The position numbers and the translations under genes are program-made. From Variovorax sp. V93 (GTDB lineage: Bacteria; Pseudomonadota; Gammaproteobacteria; Burkholderiales; Burkholderiaceae_C), in assembly GCF_041154485.1 (NCBI RefSeq), contig NZ_AP028669.1:5249001-5313000 (forward strand): a stretch of 64,000 nt of DNA, in the 5' to 3' direction. The notes beneath the pieces were generated by a model, which made no database searches, was not told the DNA's origin, and worked only from the letters and a program-made list of their open reading frames with translations. Of the stretch, positions 17,132-25,028 are shown one piece after another (position 1 is the stretch's first letter; each line of letters opens with the position of its first letter).

Positions 17132-17201
17132 GGGGTCAGATGCCGGCGCCTGGGTTGCCATAAGGCACTGCGCGGCTCTTCATTCCCTGGGCTCTGACCC
17201 C
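17132..17201. repeat. Inverted GGGGTCAGA / TCTGACCCC repeat pair
   Basis: In the 139-base gap between the binding protein gene and the flavodoxin-fold gene, GGGGTCAGA (17132-17140) is matched exactly by its reverse complement TCTGACCCC (17193-17201), 52 bases apart. Such GGGGTCAGA-ended elements resemble REP-like/BIME units found between genes in many proteobacteria. No transposase is present. The inner 52 bases show no long stem. Confidence 0.6.
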
Positions 17202-17232
17202 GTCTCGCCGAACCGGCGAACCGGCCCTCCCC

Positions 17233-17823
17233 ATGAAAACGCTCGTCGTCCACTGCCATCCGAACCCTGACAGCTTCAACCACGCGCTCTACCGCACCGC
17301 GCTCGAGGCCCTCCAGCCGCGGCACCCCGTCAAGGCCATCGACCTCTACGCCGAAGGCTTCGACCCCACGCTGACGCGCGAAGAGCGCATCGCCTATCTC
17401 GACAACCCCGAACTGATCCGCGAACGCGTCAAGCCGCATGTCGAAGCGCTGCTGTGGGCCGAGCACCTGGTGTTCGTCTATCCCACCTGGTTCCACGGGC
17501 CGCCGTCGATGCTCAAGGGCTGGCTCGAACGGGTGTGGCTGCCGGGCGTGGCCTTCCTGCCGGCGCAACGCAAGGGGCAGCTCGCGAGGTCGGGCATGCG
17601 GCACATCCGGCGGCTGACGGTGGTGACCACGGGCGGCTCGCCGCGCTGGTTCGTGATGCTCATCGGCGACCCGGGCCGGCGGCTCTTCACGCGCGCGCTG
17701 CGGGCGCTGTTCGCGTGGCGCTGCAAGGTCACGTGGCTGCAGCTGCACGACATGAACGCCGTCACCGCGCGCGACCGCACCCATTTCATCGAACGCGTTG
17801 CGCGCAAGCTGCAGAGCATCTAG
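17233..17823 (+). CDS. NAD(P)H dehydrogenase (quinone)-like flavodoxin-fold protein
   Basis: The 196-residue protein matches the KefF/NQO-type flavodoxin_2 fold: the FMN/FAD-binding N-terminus MKTLVVHCHPNPDSFNHAL and the segment YPTWFHGPPSMLKGWLERVW (isoalloxazine loop) are both clear. These proteins pass electrons from NAD(P)H to quinones or flavins, in the cytosol. It lies in the plus-strand catabolic cluster, 16 bases before a VanB-type reductase gene, so it may supply reduced flavin or remove a quinoid product (inference). Confidence 0.87.
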   Translation: MKTLVVHCHPNPDSFNHALYRTALEALQPRHPVKAIDLYAEGFDPTLTREERIAYLDNPELIRERVKPHVEALLWAEHLVFVYPTWFHGPPSMLKGWLERVWLPGVAFLPAQRKGQLARSGMRHIRRLTVVTTGGSPRWFVMLIGDPGRRLFTRALRALFAWRCKVTWLQLHDMNAVTARDRTHFIERVARKLQSI

Positions 17824-17839
17824 CCAGGGAGACAACACC

Positions 17840-18799
17840 ATGAGCCTCGAACGCACGCTCACCGTCCGCGTCGAACGCATCTCGCGCGAGACGCCGGAAA
17901 TCCTGGCCTTCGAGCTGATCCACCCCTGGGGCCGCGCGCTGCCGGGCTACGAGGCCGGTGCGCACATCGACGTGCACATGCCGGGCGGCTTCTCGCGCCA
18001 GTATTCGCTGGCGCGCGCGCCGTCGAATGCCGGCTCTTACGTGATCGGCGTGAAGCGCGAAGCCGAAAGCCGCGGCGGCTCGGCCTCGATGCACGAGCGC
18101 GTGCGCAAGGGCGACCTGCTCGCGATCAGCGCGCCGCGCAACACCTTTGCGCTGCGCGAGGAAGCGAAGCACCACCTGCTGCTGGCCGGCGGCATCGGCA
18201 TGACGCCGCTGCTGGCGATGGCGCAGGCACTCGCGGCGCGCGGTGACTCGTTCACGCTCTGCGTGTTCGCACGCAGCGAGGAGCACCTGGCCTTTGCCGA
18301 TGCGCTGCATTCGCCTGCGCTGGCGCCGCACCTGCGCCTGCACCTCGACCAGGGCGACGCCTCGCAGCGCATCGACCTGCGCGCGCTGCTGGCCGAGCGC
18401 GCGCCTGATACGCACCTGTACGTCTGCGGCCCCGGCGGCTTCATGAAGGCAGTGCGCGAGGCCGCGGCGCATTGGCCCGGGGACACGCTGCACGCCGAAT
18501 ACTTCGCCGCCCCCACCGATGCGAACACGAGCACCGGCCTGCCCTTCACGCTGAAGCTCGCGCAGCGCGGCATCAGCGTGCCGGTGGCGGCCGACCAGAC
18601 CGCCGTCGATGCGCTGCGCGAAGTGGGCATCGACATTCCCGTGTCATGCCAGCAGGGCCTGTGCGGCACCTGCGTGGTCGAGGGCGATGGTGAAGGCGCC
18701 GAGCACCGCGACTTCTGCCTCACGGGCAGCGAGCGGCGCCACAAGGTGGCCTTGTGCTGCTCGCGCGCCAAGGGCCTGGAACTGGTGCTTCAGCTGTGA
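17840..18799 (+). CDS. PDR/VanB-family oxidoreductase (FMN + NADH + 2Fe-2S)
   Basis: A 319-residue three-domain reductase. The flavin-binding RQYSL lies at 53-57, the nucleotide-binding GGIGMTP at 117-123 and CGPGGF at 196-201. The C-terminal plant-type ferredoxin domain has Cys270, Cys275, Cys278 and Cys306/307. In this family it passes electrons from NADH to a Rieske oxygenase (vanillate or phthalate type). No oxygenase gene is present in the window, so its partner is missing or is another protein of this cluster. The start at 17840 follows AGGGAGA. Its stop overlaps the start of the TetR gene (GTGA). Confidence 0.93.
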   Translation: MSLERTLTVRVERISRETPEILAFELIHPWGRALPGYEAGAHIDVHMPGGFSRQYSLARAPSNAGSYVIGVKREAESRGGSASMHERVRKGDLLAISAPRNTFALREEAKHHLLLAGGIGMTPLLAMAQALAARGDSFTLCVFARSEEHLAFADALHSPALAPHLRLHLDQGDASQRIDLRALLAERAPDTHLYVCGPGGFMKAVREAAAHWPGDTLHAEYFAAPTDANTSTGLPFTLKLAQRGISVPVAADQTAVDALREVGIDIPVSCQQGLCGTCVVEGDGEGAEHRDFCLTGSERRHKVALCCSRAKGLELVLQL

Positions 18800-19449
18800 G
18801 CATCGAGGAAGAAAGCGACGGCGAGGCGCCCGCCACGCGCGGCCGCTCGCGCAAGTACACGCAGGTGCTCGGCCTCATCAACCAGGCCGCCATCGAGGTG
18901 TTTGCAAGCGAGGGCCTGGCCGGCGCATCGACCCAGGCCATTGCCGACAAGGCCGGGCTCTCGAAGGCGCAGCTGCACTACTACATCGAGAGCAAGGAAG
19001 CGCTCTACCGGCAGATCCTGCAGGACATCCTCAACGACTGGATCGTGGTGTTCGGCTTTGCCGACGAGGCCTTCGGCCCGCGCAAGGTGCTGGGCGACCT
19101 GATCCGCCGCAAGATGGTGTTCTCGTTCGAGCACCCGCTGCGCTCGCGCATCTTCACGGCCGAGATGATGCGCGGCGCGCCGGTGCTCAACACCATGATG
19201 GACACGAGCAAGCAGCGCACCGACCAGGCCGCCGCCGTCATACAGAACTGGATGAACCAGGGCCTGATGGACACCGCCGACCCGATGCTGGTGCTGTTCC
19301 ACATCTGGGCGGTGACGCAGTTCTATGCCGACCACGCCACGCAGGCCGCGTACTTCCGCGACGTGGCGCAGCAGGGCGACGATAAAGACCGGCGCTACCT
19401 GATCGAGCAGGTGACCGAATTCCTGCTGAAAGGCGCGGGCGTCAGGTAG
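18796..19449 (+). CDS. TetR-family regulator, RutR-like
   Basis: The 217-residue protein starts at GTG 18796, overlapping the reductase stop (GTGA). The DNA-binding HTH lies at about 44-66 (ASTQAIADKAGLSKAQLHYY). The C-terminal half (FEHPLRSRIFTAEMMRGAP, later MLVLFHIWAVTQFYADH) resembles RutR, the uracil/thymine-responsive TetR repressor of pyrimidine use. It is the last gene of the plus-strand cluster and is probably its local regulator, responding to a heterocyclic or N-containing ligand. The ligand identity is inference from family resemblance. Confidence 0.88.
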   Translation: MSIEEESDGEAPATRGRSRKYTQVLGLINQAAIEVFASEGLAGASTQAIADKAGLSKAQLHYYIESKEALYRQILQDILNDWIVVFGFADEAFGPRKVLGDLIRRKMVFSFEHPLRSRIFTAEMMRGAPVLNTMMDTSKQRTDQAAAVIQNWMNQGLMDTADPMLVLFHIWAVTQFYADHATQAAYFRDVAQQGDDKDRRYLIEQVTEFLLKGAGVR

Positions 19450-19465
19450 GGCGGGACTTTTTGCG

Positions 19466-19555
19466 GAACACCGCGGAACCGGCTTTGCCGGGCCGCAGGT
19501 GTTGCCCCCGGCGAGGGGGTTGGCGAAGCGACACGCAGTGCGCGAAGCTTGGGGG
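19466..19555. repeat. 90-bp two-hairpin repeat, copy 1 (reverse orientation)
   Basis: This copy fills the gap between the convergent TetR (ends 19449) and RidA (ends 19561) genes. Relative to the copies at 38404 and 49102 it is inverted. Shared parts are the dyad CCGGCTTTGCCGG next to CCGCGG, then TGTTGCCCCC, a G-run opposite (forming a CCCCC/GGGGG stem), and GGCGAAGCGACACG. The position between two gene ends suggests bidirectional transcription termination or mRNA end protection (inference). Confidence 0.85.
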
Positions 19556-19560
19556 AGTGC

Positions 19561-20016
19561 CTATTTCGGCAGGTACATGGTGGCTTCGACCTCCACCAGC
19601 ACCTCGTCGCCCGGCAGGAAGCGCGACACCTCGACCACCGTGCTGACCGGCGGCTCGCCCGGATAGAACAGGCCGCGCACGCGGTTGTAGAACGCGTAGT
19701 GCGGCAGGTGGCGGAAGTATTGCACCAGCTTCACCACGTCTTCCATGGTGCCGCCGTGTTCGGCCGCGATCTGGCGGATGCGCTCGAGCACGAACCAGCT
19801 CTGCGCCACGATGGGGGCCTCGAAGATGTCGACCGACATCTGCCCCGTGGCATAGCCCAGGCCCTGCAGGGCCGTGCGGGCTTCCTCGGGAATGGCGTCG
19901 TAGCCGGCCACGGCACGGCGCGTGGCCGGATCGACCGCAACCACGCCGCTCATGAAGACGAAATCGCCCACGCGCTTGGCGGCGGCGTAGTTGGCCATTG
20001 GTTTGCCCATGCTCAT
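19561..20016 (-). CDS. RidA/YjgF/UK114-family protein lacking the catalytic arginine
   Basis: The 151-residue protein of the YjgF fold has GDFVFMSG near the N-terminus and the terminal VSTVVEVSRFLPGDEV / LVEVEATM strands. In canonical imine deaminases (E. coli RidA) an Arg precedes the C-terminal VEV segment; here that place is Ser (PPVSTVVEV). It therefore belongs to a divergent Rid subgroup with a different or unknown activity. RutC, the Rid member of pyrimidine catabolism, is a family parallel. Its ATG overlaps the stop of the deaminase-like gene (ATGA at 20013-20016), so the two are co-translated. It is the last gene of the minus-strand acid-sugar operon. Confidence 0.88.
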   Translation of the reverse strand: MSMGKPMANYAAAKRVGDFVFMSGVVAVDPATRRAVAGYDAIPEEARTALQGLGYATGQMSVDIFEAPIVAQSWFVLERIRQIAAEHGGTMEDVVKLVQYFRHLPHYAFYNRVRGLFYPGEPPVSTVVEVSRFLPGDEVLVEVEATMYLPK

Positions 20017-21212
20017 CGTGTTGGCTCCAGAATTTTTTGACCGCCTCGGATCACGATGCGCCGGCGTCCGCGCGGACCGACGAGTTCATGCTCGCCGGTG
20101 GCTGCGAGCAGCACCAGGTCCGCGGGGCAGCCCGGTGCGATGCGGCCGTCCCACGCAAGGCCGAGCGCCTTCGCGGGGCTGAGGGTGATCGCGTCGAGCC
20201 ATTCGTCAGCGGGCGCGAGGTGCGCCGTCTGCACGCCGAGGCCGAAGGTTTCGAGAAGGTCGTAGCTGCCATAGGGATAGAAGGCGTCCTGCACGTTGTC
20301 CGTTGCCAGGCTCGCACGCAAGCCCCGTGCCGCCGCCTCGCGGATGCGCGTGATGCCGCGCGGCACGGGCGTGCGGTCCCAGGCGCCCTGCAGGTAGAGG
20401 TTGGTGGTCGGCAGCGCGACGATGTGGAGGCCGGCGCCCGCGCACAGCGCCAGCGTTTCGTTGGCGACGGCATCGTCCTGCATCGCCAGCGAGCAGCAGT
20501 GGCCGCAGACCACGCCGCGCCGGAAGTCGCGCGCACGCACCAGCTGCGCGATGCTGCGCAGGCCGCTCGCATCGGCGTCGAGCCCTTCGTCGACATGGAA
20601 GTCGAGGCCCAGGCCGTGGTCCTGCGCGAGGTCGAACACGCGGCCCAGCTTGTGCACCAGGCCCTCGTTGCGATACACGAAGGCGCCCAGCACGCCGCCC
20701 GCGCGCTTCACCTCGCGCGCAATGCGCTCGCCGGCCGCGAGATCGGCGAACAGGTCCAGCGGCGTGAGCGAGACGAACTGCAGCTCGATGCGGCCGCGCC
20801 ACTCTTCGCGCAGCGCTTCGAACACCGCCAGCGCGGCGGGCGGCTCGCCCTCTACCCAGTCGATGTGGGTGCGCAGCGCGCGCGTGCCCGACTGCCAGGC
20901 CTCGCGCAGCGCGCGTTCCATGCGCGGACGCAGCGTTTCGCCGCTCCAGCCCGCGCGGTGCTTCGCCATGCGATCGATGGCCGCGAACAGGTTGCCCTCG
21001 GCCGCGCCGACTTCCTGCACGGTGTAGTTCTTGTCGATGTGCGCATGCGCCTCGACCAGCGCGCTCAACAAGGTGCCGCGCGCCTGCGACTGCGATGCGC
21101 TTGGCACGACGGCCTGCACCCTGTCGCCGGCCAGCGTGACGTCGAAGACCTGCGCATCGCCCGCGGCAAAGCCCCGCAGCCGCGATGGAATGCGCAGCGA
21201 CTCGAGCTTCAT
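20013..21212 (-). CDS. Cytosine-deaminase-like amidohydrolase
   Basis: A 399-residue metal-dependent amidohydrolase. All metal and catalytic positions of bacterial cytosine deaminase can be aligned: His56 and His58 (EAHAHIDK), His206 and Glu209 (HVDEG), His238 (GHCC) and Asp305 (ATDN). The residue after the metal Asp, which helps select cytosine in E. coli CodA (Asp314), is Asn306 here, so the substrate is probably another N-heterocycle or cyclic amide. ATG 21212 overlaps the otnI stop (ATGA), which favours this start over upstream ones. It is co-translated with otnI before it and ridA after it, which ties it to an acid-sugar operon and not to free-standing pyrimidine salvage. Confidence 0.88.
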   Translation of the reverse strand: MKLESLRIPSRLRGFAAGDAQVFDVTLAGDRVQAVVPSASQSQARGTLLSALVEAHAHIDKNYTVQEVGAAEGNLFAAIDRMAKHRAGWSGETLRPRMERALREAWQSGTRALRTHIDWVEGEPPAALAVFEALREEWRGRIELQFVSLTPLDLFADLAAGERIAREVKRAGGVLGAFVYRNEGLVHKLGRVFDLAQDHGLGLDFHVDEGLDADASGLRSIAQLVRARDFRRGVVCGHCCSLAMQDDAVANETLALCAGAGLHIVALPTTNLYLQGAWDRTPVPRGITRIREAAARGLRASLATDNVQDAFYPYGSYDLLETFGLGVQTAHLAPADEWLDAITLSPAKALGLAWDGRIAPGCPADLVLLAATGEHELVGPRGRRRIVIRGGQKILEPTR

Positions 21213-22027
21213 GCGCGCTGTCGCAGCGCCCGCAGCCAGCCCAGTCCGGCCGAGGTGCCGCCGGGTTCCGAACCGCGCTGGGGCCGGTACTCGCAGCCGA
21301 CCCAGCCCTGCCAGCCGCACTGCGCCGACACGTCGTCGATCAGGTCGAACAGGTAGGGATAGTTCTGCTCGCCGATGTCGGGCTCATGGCGCTCGGGCAC
21401 GCCGGCAATCTGGATGTGGCCCACGCGCCCGGTGGGCAGGTACTTGCGGATCTTCATGGCCACGTCGCCCTCGACGATCTGGCAGTGGTACAGGTCCATC
21501 TGCACCTTGAGGTTGGGCGCGCCCACCATGTCGACGATCTCGTGCGCATGGTCCTGCCGGTTCAGGAAGAAGCGCGGAATGTCGCGCGTGTTGATCGGCT
21601 CGATCAGCACGTCGCGCCCGGCCTTGGCCGCCTCGGCCGCGGCCCAGCGCAGGTTGTCGATGTACACGGGCTGCACGGCCTCGCGCTCCAGGCCTTCGGG
21701 CACCAGGCCGGCCATGACGTGGATGCGCGGGCAGCCGAGCGCCACCGCATAGTCGATGGCCGTGGTCATGCCCTCGCGGAATTCGGCGTCGCGGCCCGGC
21801 AGGCAGGCCAGGCCGCGCTCGCCGCGGTCCCAGTCGCCCGGCGGGGCGTTGAAGAGCACCTGCTGCAGGCCGTTGTCCTTCAGGCGGGCCGCGATCTGGC
21901 GGCGCTCGTAGGGATAGGGAAAAAGATACTCGACGGCCTTGAAGCCGTCCTTCGCGGCGGCTTCGAAGCGGTCGAGGAAGTCGAGCTCCGGATAGAGCAT
22001 CGAGAGGTTGGCGGCGAATTGGGGCAT
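21209..22027 (-). CDS. otnI: 2-oxo-tetronate isomerase (hydroxypyruvate isomerase family)
   Basis: The 272-residue TIM-barrel protein of the xylose-isomerase-like family (Hyi/YgbM) has a conserved opening ([17 protein letters not shown]) and probable metal-binding acids in VLIEPIN and GCEYRP. In the described pathway OtnI converts 2-oxo-tetronate (from L-threonate or D-erythronate dehydrogenation) to 3-oxo-tetronate for the kinase OtnK. The surrounding otnK, otnC, denD and ltnD genes make this assignment much more likely than plain hydroxypyruvate isomerase. It lies 25 bases after otnC and overlaps the deaminase-like gene by 4 bases. Confidence 0.88.
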   Translation of the reverse strand: MPQFAANLSMLYPELDFLDRFEAAAKDGFKAVEYLFPYPYERRQIAARLKDNGLQQVLFNAPPGDWDRGERGLACLPGRDAEFREGMTTAIDYAVALGCPRIHVMAGLVPEGLEREAVQPVYIDNLRWAAAEAAKAGRDVLIEPINTRDIPRFFLNRQDHAHEIVDMVGAPNLKVQMDLYHCQIVEGDVAMKIRKYLPTGRVGHIQIAGVPERHEPDIGEQNYPYLFDLIDDVSAQCGWQGWVGCEYRPQRGSEPGGTSAGLGWLRALRQRA

Positions 22028-22052
22028 GGCGTGTTTTTACTACTACTGCTGG

Positions 22053-22721
22053 CTACCAGCGCGCGCCGAAGGTGCGGCGCAGTTCATCGATCTGTTCGTT
22101 GCCGAGCGGCTCGGGCCTGGCGGTGCCGGCGAGCAGCCGGAGCTTGGCGGTTTCCTCGAGCTCCTCCAGCACGGCCATCGCGGCGGCCGGGCTCTCGTGC
22201 CAGACATTGGGACCGAGGCGTTCGAGCATCACGGCGCGAACCGGCGTGCCGGCCGCGCCATGGCGCTCGATGGCCTGCGCCACGAGTTCGGCCGCTTCGG
22301 GCGCGCCGGGGCGGTGGTACGGAATGAGCGGCACGTGGCCGACCTTCATCACGAAATACGGCGTGAGCGCGGGCAGCAGTTCGTCGCCCGGCGTGTTCGC
22401 CAGCGTGAGCGCGACGCAGTGCGTGCTGTGCGTGTGGATCACGCAGGCCGTGTTGGCATCGAACCTGCGCGCCGCGGCGTAGATGCGGGTGTGCAGCGCA
22501 ATGGTCTTGCTGGCGCGGTCGCCGCCGGTCTGCTGGCCCTGCGCATCGAGTCTTGCCAGGCGTGCCGGATCGAGAAAGCCCAGGCAGGCATCGGTCGGCG
22601 TGATGAGGAAGCCATCGTCCAGCCGCACGCTGATGTTGCCCGCGGTGGCATGCACGTAGCCGCGCTCGAACAGGCTGCGGCCGACGCGGCAGATTTCTTC
22701 GCGGGCTTGGTTCTCGGTCAT
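22053..22721 (-). CDS. otnC: 3-oxo-tetronate 4-phosphate decarboxylase (class II aldolase fold)
   Basis: The 222-residue protein of the class II aldolase/adducin family has the phosphate/substrate loop ATAGNISVR near residue 26 and the zinc-binding HTHSTHCV. It also has the GHVPLIPYHRPG segment typical of the YgbL/OtnC group. It decarboxylates 3-oxo-tetronate 4-phosphate to dihydroxyacetone phosphate. Its ATG (22721) overlaps the otnK stop (ATGA), so kinase and decarboxylase are co-translated. A cytosolic protein, probably tetrameric as in the family. Confidence 0.9.
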   Translation of the reverse strand: MTENQAREEICRVGRSLFERGYVHATAGNISVRLDDGFLITPTDACLGFLDPARLARLDAQGQQTGGDRASKTIALHTRIYAAARRFDANTACVIHTHSTHCVALTLANTPGDELLPALTPYFVMKVGHVPLIPYHRPGAPEAAELVAQAIERHGAAGTPVRAVMLERLGPNVWHESPAAAMAVLEELEETAKLRLLAGTARPEPLGNEQIDELRRTFGARW

Positions 22722-23989
22722 GCCAGCACTGTAAAGGCCTTGGTGAAGAAATCGTCCCCCCCGAAGTTGCCCGACTTCAGCGCGATGTGCACCGGCAGGC
22801 CTTCCGCAACGTCGGTGCGCGCATGGCACCACGGCACCCCGGGGTCGATCTGCGGACCGATCTGCATTTGCGCGATGCCCAGCGCCTGCACGCAGGCACC
22901 CGAGGTCTCGCCGCCCGCCACCACCAGCTGGCGCACCCCCCGCTCGACCAGGCCGCGCGCAACGGCGGCAATGGTGCGCTCGACCATCGCGCCGGCTTCC
23001 TCGACCCCGAGCCTGCCCTGCACCGATTTCACGGCGCCGGCCTCGGCGGTGGAATACACCAGCACCGGCTGCCTGCCGATCAGCGGCGCGGCCCAGGCCA
23101 GCGCTTCGGCCACGACGTCCACGCCTGCGGCAATGCGAAGCGGATCGACGGCCAGCGCCGCGCCGCCGCGCTGGATGAAGTCGAGCACCTGCCGGTTGGT
23201 GGCGAGCGAGCAGCTGCCCGACACCACGGCGCGCAGTCCGGCGGCCGTCGGCAGCGCACTGGCCTGCGACGACGGCGCCAGGCCGAAGTTGGCCGGCAGC
23301 CCGATGGCCACGCCCGAGCCCGCGGTGAGCAGCGGCATCTTCGCGAGCGCCGGGCCAAGGCGCAGCAGGTCGTCGTTCGACACGGCATCGACGATGGCGA
23401 TCGACACGCCCTCGCCTTTCAGCTGCTCGATGCGTTCGGTGACGGCCGCCGCGCCGCGCGCCACCACCGCATGGTCGATCAACCCTACCTTGCGCGTGCA
23501 CTGCGCCTGCAGCACCCGCACGAGGTTCGGATCGGTCATGGGCGTGAGCGGATGGTTCTGCATGCCGCTCTCGTTGAGCAGCACATCGCCCGCGAACAGG
23601 TAGCCCTTGAACACGGTGCGCTTGTTGTCGGGGAAGGCGGGCGTGGCGATGGTGAAGTCGCATTGCATCGCTTCCATCAACGCCTCGGTCACGGGGCCGA
23701 TGTTGCCCTGCGGCGTGCTGTCGAAGGTGGAGCAGTACTTGAAGTAGATCTGTTGCGCGCCCTGCGCCTGCAGCCAGCGCAGTGCCTCGAGCGACTGTGC
23801 AATGGCCTCGGCCGGCGCGATGGTGCGCGACTTGAGTGCGACGACCACCGCATCGACGTCGGCGGCCAGCGGCGTGGCCGGCACGCCGATCGCCTGCACC
23901 ACGCGCATGCCGGCGCGCACGAGGTTGTTGGCGAGGTCGGTGGCGCCGGTGAAATCGTCGGCGATGCAGCCGAGCAGAAGCTTCGCCAT
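22718..23989 (-). CDS. otnK: 3-oxo-tetronate kinase (DUF1537 family)
   Basis: A 423-residue kinase. The N-terminal sugar-binding domain opens with GCIADDFTGATDLANNL, the hallmark of the DUF1537 family (YgbK). The C-terminal nucleotide-binding domain has VVAGGETSGACVQALG and ends ALKSGNFGG. It phosphorylates 3-oxo-tetronate with ATP. The start at 23989 gives MAKLLLGCIADDF, with AAGG upstream. It lies 2 bases after denD and overlaps otnC. The DUF1537 family was assigned to acid-sugar catabolism; the presence of all four partners here supports tetronate as substrate. Confidence 0.93.
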   Translation of the reverse strand: MAKLLLGCIADDFTGATDLANNLVRAGMRVVQAIGVPATPLAADVDAVVVALKSRTIAPAEAIAQSLEALRWLQAQGAQQIYFKYCSTFDSTPQGNIGPVTEALMEAMQCDFTIATPAFPDNKRTVFKGYLFAGDVLLNESGMQNHPLTPMTDPNLVRVLQAQCTRKVGLIDHAVVARGAAAVTERIEQLKGEGVSIAIVDAVSNDDLLRLGPALAKMPLLTAGSGVAIGLPANFGLAPSSQASALPTAAGLRAVVSGSCSLATNRQVLDFIQRGGAALAVDPLRIAAGVDVVAEALAWAAPLIGRQPVLVYSTAEAGAVKSVQGRLGVEEAGAMVERTIAAVARGLVERGVRQLVVAGGETSGACVQALGIAQMQIGPQIDPGVPWCHARTDVAEGLPVHIALKSGNFGGDDFFTKAFTVLA

Positions 23990-23991
23990 GG

Positions 23992-25005
23992 TCAGCCTTT
24001 CACCGGCAGCTTCACCGCCTGCGGGTTCTCGCGCACGTAGTCGCGCAGGATGGCGTCGAAGCTCGCGTCGGCCTGGAGGCCCAGCGCCTCGGCGCGCGCC
24101 GCATGGATGCGGCTGGGCCAACTGGTCACGATCTTCGCGATGGCTGCATCGGGCTCCCAGTCGATCAGTCCGGTGGCGTCCTTGCCGGCGATGCGCTCGA
24201 GCGCCCCGGCCATCTCGCGCACGGTGGTGGTCAGCGCCGGCAGGTTGACGGCGGTGCGCGCGCCCCATTCGGCAGCGCTGGCCGTGGCCGCGCGCACGAT
24301 GCCCGCGACGGTGTTGCCGGGCGATGCGAGCGCAACCGCCGTCTCGGGCGCCACGGGGCAGCGCGCGCGCTCACCGGCCAGCGGCTCGCGCAGCATGCCG
24401 CTCAAAAAGCTCGAGGCCGCACCGTTGGGCCGGCCCGGCCGCACCGAGACCGTCATGAGCCGAACGTTGCGGCCCTGCACGAAACCCTTGCGCGTGAAGT
24501 CCGCCACCAGCTGCTCGCCGATGAACTTCTGGATGCCGTAGCTGTTCTGCGGCGTCGGCAGGGTGGTGTCCTCGATCACCGCAGGCAGCCGCTGCTCGGG
24601 CGAATCGCCGAACACCGCGACCGAGCTGGAGAACACGAACACCGGCGCATGGCCCGCGCGGCGGCAGGCGTCGAGCAGGGCGCGCGTGGTGTCGAGATTG
24701 CTGCGCATGCCCAGGTCGAAGTCGGCCTCGCATTCGCCGCTCACGGCCGCGGCCAGGTGGAACACGGCGTGGGTGCCGGCCAGCGGCAGCGTGCCATTGG
24801 CGGCCTGCTCGTACAGGTCGCCCTGCACGAACTGCACGCGGGCATCGGCCTGCAGGTCGGCGGGCGGCGCCACGCGGTCCGCCAGGGTGATGCGGGAGAT
24901 CGGCTGTGCCGTGCCGCCGGCCAGCGCCAGCGGGCCGCCTGCGAGCAGCGTGCGGGCGAGCCGCGCGCCGAGAAAACCGCAGCCGCCGGTGATGAGGATG
25001 TTCAT
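23992..25005 (-). CDS. denD: D-erythronate dehydrogenase (NAD-dependent epimerase/dehydratase family)
   Basis: The 337-residue short-chain dehydrogenase of the extended type has an N-terminal NAD-binding GGCGFLGARLA and the catalytic Tyr/Lys pair in SYGIQKF. In the published pathway DenD oxidises D-erythronate at C2 to 2-oxo-tetronate. The neighbours otnK, otnC, otnI and ltnD support that role over sugar-nucleotide epimerisation. The start at 25005 follows an AGAGAAGA stretch. It lies 23 bases downstream of the hydrolase gene and only 2 bases from otnK. Confidence 0.88.
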   Translation of the reverse strand: MNILITGGCGFLGARLARTLLAGGPLALAGGTAQPISRITLADRVAPPADLQADARVQFVQGDLYEQAANGTLPLAGTHAVFHLAAAVSGECEADFDLGMRSNLDTTRALLDACRRAGHAPVFVFSSSVAVFGDSPEQRLPAVIEDTTLPTPQNSYGIQKFIGEQLVADFTRKGFVQGRNVRLMTVSVRPGRPNGAASSFLSGMLREPLAGERARCPVAPETAVALASPGNTVAGIVRAATASAAEWGARTAVNLPALTTTVREMAGALERIAGKDATGLIDWEPDAAIAKIVTSWPSRIHAARAEALGLQADASFDAILRDYVRENPQAVKLPVKG

Positions 25006-25028
25006 GGTGTCGTCTTCTCTTTCTGGAT

